Notes under the pieces: model-generated
Seen by the model: only the letters and a program-made list of their open reading frames with translations
The model's database searches: none
Told to the model about the DNA's origin: nothing
Translations under genes and position numbers: made by a program
Shown here: one piece after another, positions 1-9,754 of the stretch
Layout: each line of letters opens with the position of its first letter
Position numbering within the stretch: position 1 is the first letter of the stretch
Source of the DNA: Durusdinium trenchii
Lineage: Eukaryota; Sar; Dinophyceae; Suessiales; Symbiodiniaceae
Assembly: GCA_963970005.1 (NCBI GenBank)
Contig: CAXAMN010005258.1
Location: forward strand, 1-64,000
Reading direction: 5' to 3'
Length of the DNA: 64,000 bases

Positions 1-1190
1 GAATCCGCTTGGAATCCGCCCCAGGTTCAGGGTGCAATCACCCCCCCCAAACATCGTCAAGCTACCCATGGAATCGGGACGTGGAATCTTTTTTACTGTC
101 TCGGAGCTGCCATTTTTGTAGTTGGTTGTTTGGAGGTCCAAATCCGGCTTCATCTTGGAGAAGAGAAGACTCAAAGGGACACAAACCTTCAATTCAGCTT
201 GATTGAGCAGAAAGAGGTCTTTGCAGTTGGTCAATATCTAGAAGTCTGATGAACACGGGATATGAAGAAAACATGGACATCCTGCAGGACTTTCTGGCGA
301 GATTAGCCTTTGTGGGCATTTTCATCGTGGAAAATGTGCTGCATGCAATTCACTTTGAGTTCGAGGTGGACAACATGGTGATACCTGCTGTGAAGCCGCT
401 TCCTTATGCCGCTAATCTGAAGTAGCATCTTCTCATGTTTGGCAACCGGTTTGCAAAAAGCCCTGCATGATTGGTGACAAGAAAGCACCTGTCAGATAGG
501 ACAGCAGGGTACTTGAGCCTGTCTGTGGGTCATGCTTCAGACTTTCTATGTCCGTGTGCCATGTTCCCCTCTAATCTCTGGTTGCACACCATATGTTCTA
601 GGTCCTAAGCTAATTAAGGAATGCGTGCCCTACATTCTGGATGTCTATGAAATGTTCTGAATGTGCCATCTACAATATTCCCATCCGACATCCCGGCCGA
701 ATCGGCTCTGGTGCCCGTGCCCGGTTTGGAAGGATCGAAACGACCCGCGATTTGGTCCTGGACCGATCTTGTGGTGTGGTCGTGCGAACATGGAGAAAGC
801 GACCCGCTGTCGGATGTTGCTCATGTTTGCTAAATATGCAGCCAGTCTGGTTGCAGCTTACATCCATCCACAATGAATAGAACGACAAATCTCCTCCCAC
901 CAGCAGAGACAGGGGGCTCCTTACATTAATCCCTCCTTCTCAACTTTCTTGGCTTGAAATCCCAAAGACTCTTTTGCCCAACTCTTTTTGCATCCCAAAG
1001 TCTCCCACTTCAGGATCTTCAGGACTCGATGTTTTTCTTAGACTTAAAGCAAGAAAAGAGCAGCTTGAGCGGCTGCCTTTTCAAGTCAGACTGGCCTCCG
1101 AAAGTTGGGATCTGACCTTGGGATGACCTTTGTGGACTGGATGACCTTGGGATGACCTTGGGATGACCTTGTGAGCTTCTCTTTTTTGAG
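1..1190. other. Non-coding or intronic stretch with one weak exon island
   Basis: I see no convincing gene here. A GC-richer island at about 690-830 is open in more than one + frame. One reading contains 'SALVPVPGLEGSKRPA' and could be a small exon, but I cannot place an acceptor or a donor, so I do not call it. The rest is moderately AT-rich sequence with no recognisable repeat except the short tandem array at 1111-1172. Confidence 0.3.
1111..1172 (+). repeat. Short tandem repeat, unit about 11 bp
   Basis: Five near-identical copies of an 11-bp unit resembling 'ggatgaccttg' follow one another, one interrupted by a short insert at about 1131-1138. The array ends just upstream of the exon candidate at 1191 and probably lies in its upstream intron. 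Confidence 0.7.
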
Positions 1191-1309
1191 GAGTTTGCCG
1201 TGAGCTTGCACTTGGTGCATATCATCTTCGGCCTCTTCGGTGCGCTCTTCGTCCTGGTGTCCGGCTTCGACACCGCAGGGCGCACGGCGCTCACGAAAGG
1301 CCTGCCGAG
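1191..1309 (+). CDS. Candidate internal exon encoding a transmembrane segment
   Basis: A 119-bp GC-rich island is open in one + frame with strong G/C third positions. It reads a hydrophobic helix ('VHIIFGLFGALFVLVSG') followed by a polar stretch ('FDTAGRTALTKGLP'). It is preceded by a T-rich tract and AG, and ends at a GTGATG donor. Starting in phase 0 it leaves two bases, which fit the single-base start of the next candidate at 2753 and form a Ser codon. The family is not recognised; I infer one pass of a multi-pass membrane protein. A long minus-strand ORF (1019-1582) overlaps it and is treated as antisense shadow. Confidence 0.42.
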
Positions 1310-2579
1310 GTGATGGAGGGTGATGGCGGGTGATGGGATGAGATCAGAGTGCCTCATCATGTCATCATCTGGATGGGAGGAGCCATCCGAAAAATACAAA
1401 TCATTGAAACAATATAGAGTTGATTGAAGCAAATCACCACAATCAAAGCAACATGGAAACGTGTCTGGCATCTCTTTCACAGTCAACCATTCAGGCACAT
1501 CCATGGCTTTGCTTTTCATGCACTTGATTAGTATTTTCGATAGGGAATCAGGCATAAAGTGAGCTGTCAGCAGGAGCTTCATTTGTCATCTCATCTCTAT
1601 TTGGCTCGCCTTCACTTTTCCGTATGAATGTAGCAGGTTATTTTCAATTTTGTTTGTGATGCCGCAATGCCATTGGCTTCCCTTTTGGATCTTTGGACAC
1701 CTGCTAGGTCGTTCCTATCTTGTTTCCCTCGTTTTTCCTAGACCCATGCTTTGAGGCTTTTGTCAATTATTTGCAGACCAGCGTTCTTATTGATCCTAGT
1801 AGCTTCTTGCTAGTAGCAAAGTGCCTTATTAGTAGGAACAAGCCTCTAAACATAACATCATCAGTTCGATGCGAGACTTCACCCCCAACGCCTGACCGGT
1901 CTATGTTGACCGATGTTGCGCGTTGCGCCGCGAGGGACCTCGATGATGCTGGTCTTCATGGGAACGATTACTTGGACCTGGTGGATCAATCGACAGGGGG
2001 TGCTCTATTGGGATTTGGACGTTTGGCGGAACGTGGAATCTGCCGTGGAGTGGGACTTTTTTTCCCCCAACCTTGCTTGGGGTTGTTTGGTTAGTTGGGT
2101 TTGACTGATCAACTATTTGCTTCTTCTTGATGTTTGCTGCTGCACGCCCAATGCATTCGATTGATCATGCTGATGGATCTACCGTACCTTCTTTTTTTTT
2201 CTTTCACAAGACGAGGACCTGCAAAGACATAGGGGGATCGATGGCAAGCATTGTGCAGGTCCATCTTCCATGCTCCCCAAGGGGTCCGAACGAATTCAAC
2301 GGCTGTGTGCTTGCCGGATGGAAGGACACACGGGAAGAGGTGAGCCTCCCCGGCTGTCGCAGGAAGTGAACTTGGAAGACCTGACCGCATTTGCCAACTC
2401 ACTTGAAGCACGTGAAGACATGTTTGCGTAACACCAAGACGCATCTCAGACGCTCCTCAAGACGTGCTCATTTCGCTGTACACCAAGGCCTCAACCCAGT
2501 CTGGGTTGATTGTTAAAAAAAATAGCAGTCTGGGTTGATTGTTGAACACATGGAAACGAATTTGCTGTCCTTTTATTGG
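1310..2579. other. Intron-like stretch
   Basis: This lies between two phase-compatible exon candidates and is probably intronic. It holds one copy of the CTAGTAGC-type dispersed repeat at about 1797-1846. Short ORFs at 1720-2104 and on the minus strand near 2109-2444 lack third-position bias and I do not call them. Confidence 0.35.
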
Positions 2580-2640
2580 CAATGGCCTCCAACCTAATAG
2601 TGATGGCCTCCAACCTAATAGCAATGGCCTCCCACAAAAT
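2580..2640 (+). repeat. 21-nt tandem repeat, MASNLIA type
   Basis: Three copies of a 21-nt unit begin with 'atggcctccaacctaatag'; the third is degenerate. Because 21 is divisible by three, one frame reads MASNLIV-type heptads and the complement reads LLGWRPS-type heptads. Related arrays occur at 12467-12520 (inverted), 46250-46312 and about 59183-59225. From memory, predicted dinoflagellate proteins often contain these heptads. I take them as repeat DNA read through, not as protein domains. Confidence 0.75.
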
Positions 2641-2752
2641 AGCATTGGGTCTTGGTGCATCTTATGGGTTTGAGGGCCTTGTGATTTTGCTCCCTGTGTT
2701 GGCCATCAAACGCTGGATGTGATTCCTGGTTGAACTCAATGCAGCGCCGCAG

Positions 2753-3001
2753 CGCTCCGTTGGTTCTTCCGCCGGGAGGTCCCGGACACCCGGCTCCGTC
2801 GACCGAGGACCCGTACCCCTTCTGGGACATCCAGTGTTCCGCTGAGAAGCGCAATCGCACCGTGCACATCTTGAAGAACATCAGCATCGTAGGGGCCCTG
2901 ACCATCTTGCAGCAGCTGGCGAAATACGAGTCCCAGGAGCGCGCTTGGCGCAAAAAGAGACGGCGCTGGGGAAGGGGAGGGAGCGGAAAGGGAGGAAATT
3001 G
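2753..3001 (+). CDS. Candidate exon: proline-rich linker, hydrophobic segment and basic tail
   Basis: A 249-bp open island has strong third-position G/C bias. It reads a proline/glycine-rich linker ('VLPPGGPGHPAPSTED'), 'YPFWDIQCSAEKRNR', a mildly hydrophobic helix ('ILKNISIVGALTILQQL') and a basic tail ('RAWRKKRRRW'). The acceptor is chosen at CAG 2750-2752, giving a one-base start that completes the codon left by the exon at 1191-1309. A GT at 3002 is the likeliest donor and leaves two bases, matching the one-base start at 12585. The 3' end is uncertain. Function is not recognised. The next intron would contain the whole retrotransposon. Confidence 0.45.
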
Positions 3002-3139
3002 GTAGTAGACGGGGCATATCTCTCGTGAAACTCAACAGAACATCTGGTGAAGGAGGATTTGTGTAGGTTGATGGTGAGCAATGATTTTCTGATTCAACAT
3101 TTGTGGGAGGAGGCTCATCTTCTTGTGAATATTCTTTCA

Positions 3140-3298
3140 TGAAAGAGTCGAGCATGTGATCGCACGGATTGGCACTTCTCGGGTCAAGCTGGGCCCACTT
3201 GAGTCTCCTTTCACTTCGAGCGCGCCATGGAAAAGTTGCGCTTGAGTTCATTTAGCATTGCGTGTTGACAGCCACAACCTTGTGCAAGTGGTTGTTCA
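3140..3298 (+). repeat. 5' long terminal repeat
   Basis: These 159 bp are identical to 11646-11804; identity extends one more base (G) on the right. The repeat starts TGAAAG and ends TTCA. The LTR is short even for copia elements. It should carry the promoter and the RNA start and polyadenylation sites, but I see no clear TATA box. The first ATG of the Gag frame lies 17 bases past its right end. If the flanking 'tttca' pair is the true target duplication, the LTR would be 161 bp and end CAGT here and CAGA on the other side. Confidence 0.95.
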
Positions 3299-3300
3299 GT

Positions 3301-3313
3301 TGGCACCGGAGCC
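3301..3313 (+). other. Candidate tRNA primer-binding site
   Basis: Two bases after the TG...CA LTR end comes 'tggcaccggagcc'. A leading TGG is the complement of the CCA end of a tRNA, and the position fits a minus-strand primer-binding site. I cannot name the tRNA. The site overlaps the region immediately before the Gag start at 3315. Confidence 0.55.
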
Positions 3314-3314
3314 T

Positions 3315-5900
3315 ATGGCTGAGGTGTCGGATCCCGATTCGCTTCCTGACCTTGTGGATCATCGGTCCTTGGAGCGATCCCATGATTTCGTTTCTGCACC
3401 ACCTCAGTCATCGAGTTCGATCCACCTTCATGAGCCCAATCCCGTGTCTTGGAGATGTTTGGATTGCAACTCTGACCAATGGTTCGGTTCAGAGAATGCC
3501 TGGGTTTGTAGCAAGTGCTTTGGGACACAGTTTTATAGAACAGACCGGTCGACAAAGGCAGTTGGTCAATCAGGTACCTGGCTGTATGTCCCGTTTGCGA
3601 ATGAAGCTGCAGACATCCCCAAAGAACAGTCTCCTCAGGCACAGCCATCAAAGAACTCACGACGTCGTCGCAAGAAGCAGCAACCGCCTGACCCAGTTGG
3701 AGAGCCCTATCAACATGCTGAACGGGCAGAGTCCGAACAGCGTACTGACGACCCGACTGTTGATCCGGATGCGCCCTTGGGCGCTACAACTGCCGATGCG
3801 TATAGGCGTTGGATGGATGATGATCATCCGGTCTCGATCAGGCCGTTGCCCTCAGTCGACAGGCCAAAGACTCAAACAGCAGGATCTTCTTCGACAAGCC
3901 CAGATAGCAAGTTGCTGAAGGCACTTGGCCAGCTGGTGAAACCGAAAGAGGATTACCCTGATTGGTCCTCAACACAAGGACCTTCCAAAGGTGTTCGCTG
4001 GAAGAGTGGAGCCCCGCCAAGTCCCCCTTTGTGGAAGTACGAGAAAGACGACATCAGAGCATGGCCCAAGTTTGAGAAGAAGGTCCGCTTGTGGGAGCTT
4101 CAGGTCGCACCCTACTGCTCAAAGAAGGAGGCCTCTCTACTGCTGTACAATTCGTTGACAGGTGAACCTGAACAAGAATTGGAGCATGCCGATGTTGCAC
4201 AGATCTATAGCGACGGTGGTATCGACTTCATCTTACAACAGCTCAGGGGGCCTATGGAACAGAAACTTGTATATCAGAAGAGATGCTTCCTCAACGAGTA
4301 TGAATCCATCAGCAGATACAGTGGGGAAAATCTTCGAACGTTCTCCAATAGATACCGCAGGGCAGAAAAGAACCTGTTATCGGTGGGGATCGATGTGTCG
4401 CTGATGTACGACAACGAAGCTAGGGGCGCGAGACTGTTAGATAGAAGCAAGTTGTCTCAAGAAAGCCAACGGTTGATTCTCGTGGGCACCAACCAGAGCA
4501 TGGAGTTTTCTAGGATAGTTGATGCGATGTTGCTGCAATGGCCAGAGTATCGCGGTGCTCCTCCCATCTACAACAGAGATGGTACAGTTGTCCCATTTTC
4601 CAAAGGAAGTGGCAAGACGACAAAGAGTTTCTCATCCGCATCCACATCTGCTTCAACAGTTCCTTCGAATGCTTCAGCCTCAAGCTCAGGCAAAGGCGGC
4701 TTCAAAAGCCATCGGAAGGTTTTTGTGACTGAAGTGAGTGACGACGCCCCTCCGGATACAGCCTTGCCCACGGTTGACGAAGAGGCTCCTGATGGAGCCG
4801 AGCAGGTTGACTATGAGGATGACGTCCCAGACAATGAGGACGAGGGTCAAGAGCCAGAAGACGACATTGATTTGTCGGAGTTGGCGCAAGTCCTCACGGT
4901 CACCGCCCGCCGACTCAGTGGACTCACTCTTGGACGTAAGTTTTCTGGTGGGAAAAAGAGCCCAGCCGAGTTGAAGAAGTCGTCCCATTGCGGGGCGTGT
5001 GGTCAGTTAGGTCACTGGCACTCGGACCCTGAGTGCCCCATGGCCGACAAGACCAAGAGAGGCAAAGATGGTCCCCGTCAACAGCCATCCCAAAACCAGT
5101 TCAAGGGCAAACCATCGTTGCAAAAGACCTCCAACCAGCAGTCCACCGGTTATAGGAAGCCCAATTCAGCAATGGTGGTCCACCACGAGCACGGCAGTAT
5201 GGAAGTCAACGACCAGGAATCGTTTGGGAACCTCTTCACTGTGAATGCCCTCTTTCATGTGAATAAGGCCGTGCTCGGGAATGACACCATTGATGAGTTG
5301 TCGCACTACATGATTTTGGACACAGCTTGTCAACGAACGTGCGCCGGCCTCAGGTGGGCCGAGAGCTTCGAGAAGCTCCTGCACCAGTTCAAGCTGAAGC
5401 CACTGCAGGTGCCTTCGACAGATGTTTTTCAGTTTGGAAAGGGTGAACAAGAGCGAGCCTTGTACAAGAAGTATTTTCCCATTGGTTTGCAAGAGACAGA
5501 GTTCTGTGGTTTTCTTTTGGGAGTTTGCGTTCTTCAAGCTGAAATTCCTTTGTTGGTCAGTCACGCGGTCATGAGAGAGCTTGACATCGTGCTTTCGCTA
5601 GTCGATATGACAATGCATGTCGGCAAGCTGAACACTGTAGTTCCCATTCATTTTGTTTGTGGTCAACTAGCTGTGAACATTTTGCAATTTCCGCCAGACG
5701 TCAATCGGTCGCCTGTGTGGTCTCATTTTTCTGACAAGAGCATTTGGCGATCTCCTCCGCCTGAAGTGTTGCTTTCTCAAGCTTTCACGACTTCCTCAAT
5801 TCGCTCTCCGGACGATGCTGCAGACACCACCTCAATGGCTTCGAAGTTGGAGGCAGGTCGTTTTGACTCTGATGACGGCCATGAAGAAGACCGTCAGGGC
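3315..5900 (+). CDS. gag-pro: Gag and protease part of the copia polyprotein (frame 3)
   Basis: The start is the first ATG of the frame, 17 bases past the LTR; the frame also runs upstream into the LTR without an ATG. Residues 48-68 hold a CxxC-x13-CxxC zinc-finger-like module. About residues 238-420 resemble a retrotransposon capsid/Gag domain (starting 'LWKYEKDDIRAWPKFEK'). Low-complexity Ser and acidic segments follow. Residues 559-574 form a zinc knuckle, C559-C562-H567 or H569-C574, for RNA packaging. The protease motif is at D669-T670-A671 in 'YMILDTACQRTC', where D(S/T)G is usual. The coding character fades near 5900, where frame 1 takes over; the same frame stays open but looks non-coding to its stop at 6618-6620. 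The product would form the virus-like particle and cut the polyprotein. Confidence 0.88.
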
Positions 5901-6513
5901 AATGGTTGCGGCAGTCCGCCTCAGCCTTTTGCCTCAGGAGATCTTGTCAGCGCTTCCACCCAAGATGCCAGAGCCAATTCCGAGAGTTCGGGATTGCGAC
6001 CACAAGGAGTGCAAGAGGTACGGCAATGCTCACGGCCGATTCGCAAAGTGCCTGACATGCCAAGCCGTGTTCAAATGGAACCAAGGGCAAGGAGTGTGGG
6101 AAATCCGCGCAAAATCGCACAGCTCGTCCTCAGCGTCTGTGCCCTTGCCAATGCCGTCTCCGGAGAATACGGTTCTCCCCACTGGCACCACACCCAAGAG
6201 CAAGCCCACGGCCAAGCCCAAGCATCATCCCAGCGGGTCCAGTTCCAGGTCCCAGATGCGATCCCAAGCTCCACAACAGCCTTCCACGGGCTACGAGGAC
6301 GCATGGCCCACAGAGATGACGCCCGAGGATCAGAGAGCACTGGCGTACCACATTTACCACAACGACCCGTTCTTCAGTTGGAGCCTGGCAGAACAAAGAG
6401 CTTACCTCCAAGACCCCAACTTCAGGAAGGGCGACTCCGACAGGGAGATCACTATCCACTCCGATCTGGAGGACTTGGAGTCGAGCTACGAGTGGGACGA
6501 GCTCGACGGTTGA
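5901..6513 (+). CDS. Polyprotein continuation with CxH/CxxC zinc-binding module (frame 1)
   Basis: Frame 1 takes over the coding signal between protease and methyltransferase-like domain. It reads a leucine-rich lead-in ('LSLLPQEILSALPPK'), then a probable zinc module with C at 5995, H at 6001 and C at 6010, followed by a CxxC pair at 6049 and 6058 ('GRFAKCLTCQAVFKW'). A Ser/Pro/Lys-rich linker and an acidic end ('ESSYEWDELDG') follow. From memory, related dinoflagellate copia polyproteins carry a similar 'YGNxxGRFxxC' module. The frame closes with TGA at 6511-6513, after which frame 3 looks coding. The exact point where frame 3 hands over to frame 1, near 5900, is uncertain by some tens of bases. 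Confidence 0.68.
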
Positions 6514-6600
6514 AAGGCCAAATTCAGCATAGCTGCAAGCAGTTAGAGGCTGAGGACCGCATCTACCACAGCTTCATGACAGTCCACCAGCGGCCCCCCG
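6514..6600 (+). pseudogene. Broken linker of the polyprotein between two frame changes
   Basis: Frame 1 is closed here by TGA 6511, TAG 6544 and TGA 6577. Frame 3 reads a plausible helical linker ('KQLEAEDRIYHSFMTVHQRP'), and frame 1 resumes at the methyltransferase-like domain. The second change sits at a run of six C (6594-6599). The two changes cancel, which fits two small indels, either real or introduced during sequencing. No slippery-site structure typical of programmed frameshifting was apparent at the first change. Confidence 0.6.
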
Positions 6601-8574
6601 CCGAACATAGACGTTTTTGAATTGTTTGCCGGGAGTGCCAAATTCACCTTGTTTGCCAGCCAGTTTGGGTTGAACGCTCTGCAACCTATGGACCTGAACT
6701 TCGGACAGGATTTCAAACATCCCCAGACCCGTCAGATGATCATCGGCATGGTCAAGAAGTTCAGGCCATGGAAGCTGATCATGGGAATCAGCTGTGTGTT
6801 GTGGAATTTGTTCAATGAAAACCTCAACTATCCCTCTCCAGAGCGGCAAGCACTGCTTCAACGACTTAGAGAGGAGGAATATGTTTTGGTTGAGTTTGCA
6901 GCTCAGCTGGCATGGTTGCAGATGGAAGAAGGAAGATTGTTTTTGATAGAGAACCCAGTCAAAAGCAGACTGTGGTCACTTCCCTGCATTGAAGCACTTA
7001 TGAGCCACTATGGAGTGTGGACTTCAACGACGGATGCCGGTGCATGGGGAGCAGAGATAGATGACAAACCTGTCATCAAAGGCCTACGATTTATCGGAAA
7101 CCAACCAGGCCTAGACCATGTTTTGAACAAACGGCTCACTCCAGCCCAAAGGGAATACTGCACGACCATCCAAGGCAAGATGACCAAGGCCAGCCAGGTC
7201 TACCCAGACCATCTTGTTTGTGCAGTTCTCACGGAACTCCGAGCATGGGTTCACCAATTTGAACCATACCGGTTCGCCTTACCGCAGATGGTCTATGCTG
7301 TGGTACCAGCCCAACCAGTTGCAGACCTGACACTTTGGCAGCCAGTGGTTGAAGAAGTCGAAAGACGATGGCAGAACACCACCAGACGTCCGTTCTACAT
7401 CGAACCGACCGAGCCACTTGGACATCAGATCCACCAGTTGACCAGGATGGATCTTTGTCGCATCCAGGCAGTGTCCAAGCCAACCATGAGACGGCTTCTC
7501 ATGGATGCCAACTACGACTACAGCCATAGAGCAGCCTTTTTGGAATATAATGACAGTTCCAGAAGCTTCGAATGCGAAGACTTAGCCAGTATCCAATTTC
7601 CCAAGCAGAAGTTCGCAAAACCAGTCCGTCTAGCCATCTTCTGTTATGGCACCGTGCCCAATGTCGACGCGCCAAAGCAGCCAGACGATGATGAGGACAA
7701 CCCAAGATTGCCCTTGCCTGAACTCCCAACAGACATCACCTTCCCAGGTTTGCCAGCCGGCATTCCTCCAGAAAGTCGTCGACTGGTCGCCAGATTACAT
7801 TGCAACCTAGGACATCCCAATTCCACCGAGATGGCCAGAATGATTGCATATTATGGTGGAGCACCAGCCTCAGTCATGACATGCATCCAATGTCTCCATT
7901 GTGCAACTTGCGAGAGGTTGAGACCTCCACAAAAGGCGAGACCATCGACCATGCCACAACTAGCCATGGCTGTTGGCCAATTTGGTGACCAGGTGCAGAT
8001 GGATATCTTCTTTACCAAGACCGTTGATGCCAGAACCATTCCCATCCTTGGCATGATTGACCGCGCCACTGGATTCCACCAGGGAGGACTTCTCCCTTCC
8101 AGAGACTCCAGTGAGGTCTTCGACCTCATCCACCAGATTTGGTTGCGTCCGTACGGACTTCCATACCGCATCTTGGCAGACGAGGACCGGGCCTTTTTGG
8201 GAGATTGTCGGCATAGACTTGAAAGTCTAGGCATCATCCTAGACTTTGCACCAGCAGAGGCCCACTGGGTCATCGGACAGATTGAGAGACGGAATATGGT
8301 CTTAAGGACAATTTTTGAGAAGTTGGTTGACCAATGGAGCATCACCACCAACGAACAAGCCTCTGTTGCACTTACGGCAGCGCTACATGCGCTCAATTCA
8401 TCCACATACAGCAGAGGACGCACGGCGTACCAAGCAGTGTTCGGACGCATACCACGGCTCCCGGCCGGAATCCTGAGTGATGATCGAACACTTGCTTCCA
8501 GTCCGCAACTAGCAGACAACCTAGCAGCCAAAGCAGAACTCATGCGAGCAGAAGCACAAAAAACATCTCATTGA
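6595..8574 (+). CDS. Polyprotein segment: methyltransferase-like domain and integrase (frame 1)
   Basis: This piece has no start codon of its own; it continues the polyprotein, and the open frame begins after TGA 6577. The first third is the methyltransferase-like domain described separately. With residue 1 at TTG 6622, integrase starts near residue 385. Its zinc domain is H393, H398, then C421, C424, C427 and C430 ('CIQCLHCATC'). The catalytic triad is D461 ('QVQMDIFF'), D520 ('RILADEDRAF') and E555 ('GQIERRN'), with 34 residues between the last two, close to the D,D-35-E pattern. A conserved 'NSSTYSRGRTAYQAVFGR' block follows. Integrase inserts the cDNA into host DNA. All catalytic residues are present, so the domain looks intact until a run of six A (8558-8563), after which this frame ends at TGA 8572 and frame 2 carries on. 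Confidence 0.9.
   Translation, partial: PPPNIDVFELFAGSAKFTLFASQFGLNALQPMDLNFGQDFKHPQTRQMIIGMVKKFRPWKLIMGISCVLWNLFNENLNYPSPERQALLQRLREEEYVLVEFAAQLAWLQMEEGRLFLIENPVKSRLWSLPCIEALMSHYGVWTSTTDAGAWGAEIDDKPVIKGLRFIGNQPGLDHVLNKRLTPAQREYCTTIQGKMTKASQVYPDHLVCAVLTELRAWVHQFEPYRFALPQMVYAVVPAQPVADLTLWQPVVEEVERRWQNTTRRPFYIEPTEPLGHQIHQLTRMDLCRIQAVSKPTMRRLLMDANYDYSHRAAFLEYNDSSRSFECEDLASIQFPKQKFAKPVRLAIFCYGTVPNVDAPKQPDDDEDNPRLPLPELPTDITFPGLPAGIPPESRRLVARLHCNLGHPNSTEMARMIAYYGGAPASVMTCIQCLHCATCERLRPPQKARPSTMPQLAMAVGQFGDQVQMDIFFTKTVDARTIPILGMIDRATGFHQGGLLPSRDSSEVFDLIHQIWLRPYGLPYRILADEDRAFLGDCRHRLESLGIILDFAPAEAHWVIGQIERRNMVLRTIFEKLVDQWSITTNEQASVALTAALHALNSSTYSRGRTAYQAVFGRIPRLPAGILSDDRTLASSPQLADNLAAKAELMRAEAQKTSH
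6604..7240 (+). other. Accessory SAM-dependent methyltransferase-like domain inside pol
   Basis: The domain opens with 'DVFELFAGSAKFT', like motif I of cytosine-C5 methyltransferases (D-x-F-x-G), followed by an acidic block ('PMDLNFGQD'). 'LIMGISCVLWNLFNENLN' occupies the place of motif IV, whose PPC carries the catalytic Cys; here it is ISC, with C58 kept and the prolines lost. 'RLFLIENPVKSRLW' resembles the ENP-containing motif. Then comes 'KGLRFIGNQPGLDH' and a Tyr-Pro block ('ASQVYPDHLV') that I recall from related dinoflagellate copia polyproteins. Retrotransposon-borne cytosine methyltransferases have been reported in dinoflagellates and charophytes. Whether this divergent domain binds SAM, methylates DNA or does something else is unknown. 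A decayed or non-catalytic fold is equally possible. Confidence 0.55.
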
Positions 8575-9754
8575 GCTCGATGTGTCCTCCCACATCAAAA
8601 GAGCCATGTTGAGAAAGACCAGAAAGACAGGCATTCCAGATCTACAGCCAGGCCAAACATGTGCGTTTTGGAGGTGGACAAAACGTGGCATAAAGAAGCG
8701 AGGCGCCTGGGTGATTTCCAGATTCCTCGCATGGGATCCCAGTGCTCCAGGTAAACTCGCCTGGGTACGAAGTGGCACCACATCCAGTTTAGTAACAGCC
8801 GAACAGCTCCGAGCAGCATATGGATTCGAGTCTTGGAATCCATCCAAAGAAGACATACAAGCATTGAAAGATGCCAATGCAGACATCCAGAACCAGGTTT
8901 TTGAGAAGAACTTGGAAGACCACACCGGACCAGCTCCGCCAGAGGATCAACCAGATCCTATCATGGCGCCAGACACACCAGGCACTATAGCAGCCGAGCC
9001 AGTCCAGGATTTTGTCATGCCTCTTGGACCGGCGCCTTCAACGCCGGCACCACCACCGTCCCTGCCGGTGGAACGACACCCCAGTGTGCGATTGGAGATG
9101 GCCCAAGCGCGCACCCAGATCGAAAGCCCGACATACCAGCAGTTCAATCAGAACACAGTGGTGAACCAATATCGATTTGGAGACCTACCTCAACCACGTA
9201 CACCATCGCAACGTGGCCGTTCACGGTCACGAGGTGTAGAAACAAAACAGAGCAAGCAGCTGAAGCCTCCGACTGGAGACCAAACGTCCAGTCTGCCAGT
9301 CGTCATGGACCAGCAAACTGGCACGCCGGCAGCCTTGCCGCCAGTGCCAAACCAAGACCAACCTTCCGATTCGAAAGCGCCCGAAACAAATTTGGCGAAA
9401 CAGCCAGACATGCAAGCCCAGCTGGATAGTCAAGATGACGCACCAGCAGTACAGCCTGAGCCACCTGACACAGGGGTTTTTCAGGAAACACCAGCACCAG
9501 AGCATTCCATGGCCGCAGAACAATTAGATGCACCTCAGACAGAACACCTGTCTGATCACTTCAACAGGTCCGAACATTTTGTTCAGCAACAGCCAACACA
9601 GCAGTCTCCATCACAAGCAGTATCAGCAGAGCACCAGGCACTCCCGATCCTTCCGCAAAAGCGGACGTTCGAGTCACTCACCACCTTAGTGTACGATGAG
9701 GGCACCATCGAGAGAATGCCAACCAGCTATGATGGATCAGAGCTTTTTGGCTAA
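8564..9754 (+). CDS. Integrase C-terminal and linker part of the polyprotein (frame 2)
   Basis: After the A6 run the coding signal continues in frame 2 with 'HLIELDVSSHIKRAMLRK', joining the end of integrase. It then shows the SH3-like C-terminal region typical of these polyproteins ('AFWRWTKRGIKKRGAWVIS', 'LAWVRSGTTSSLVTAEQLR'), which binds DNA. From about 8900 a long low-complexity Pro/Gln/Ala-rich linker with an Arg/Ser patch leads towards reverse transcriptase. The frame is interrupted by a single TAA at 9752-9754 and then continues in the same frame, so this and the next segment are one reading broken by one stop. Confidence 0.85.
   Translation, partial: HLIELDVSSHIKRAMLRKTRKTGIPDLQPGQTCAFWRWTKRGIKKRGAWVISRFLAWDPSAPGKLAWVRSGTTSSLVTAEQLRAAYGFESWNPSKEDIQALKDANADIQNQVFEKNLEDHTGPAPPEDQPDPIMAPDTPGTIAAEPVQDFVMPLGPAPSTPAPPPSLPVERHPSVRLEMAQARTQIESPTYQQFNQNTVVNQYRFGDLPQPRTPSQRGRSRSRGVETKQSKQLKPPTGDQTSSLPVVMDQQTGTPAALPPVPNQDQPSDSKAPETNLAKQPDMQAQLDSQDDAPAVQPEPPDTGVFQETPAPEHSMAAEQLDAPQTEHLSDHFNRSEHFVQQQPTQQSPSQAVSAEHQALPILPQKRTFESLTTLVYDEGTIERMPTSYDGSELFG

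Noticed and set aside
1019..1582. Minus-strand ORF of 187 codons
   Set aside because: It overlaps the + strand exon candidate 1191-1309, whose G/C third positions open the antisense frame. It shows no family motif and part of it reads the tandem repeat at 1111-1172. Not fully excluded.
2736..3251. Minus-strand ORF of 171 codons
   Set aside because: It is antisense to the exon at 2753-3001 and runs into the LTR. No domain.
3258..3314. Upstream extension of the Gag frame from a TTG at 3258
   Set aside because: TTG is not a credible eukaryotic start here and it lies inside the LTR. The first ATG is at 3315.
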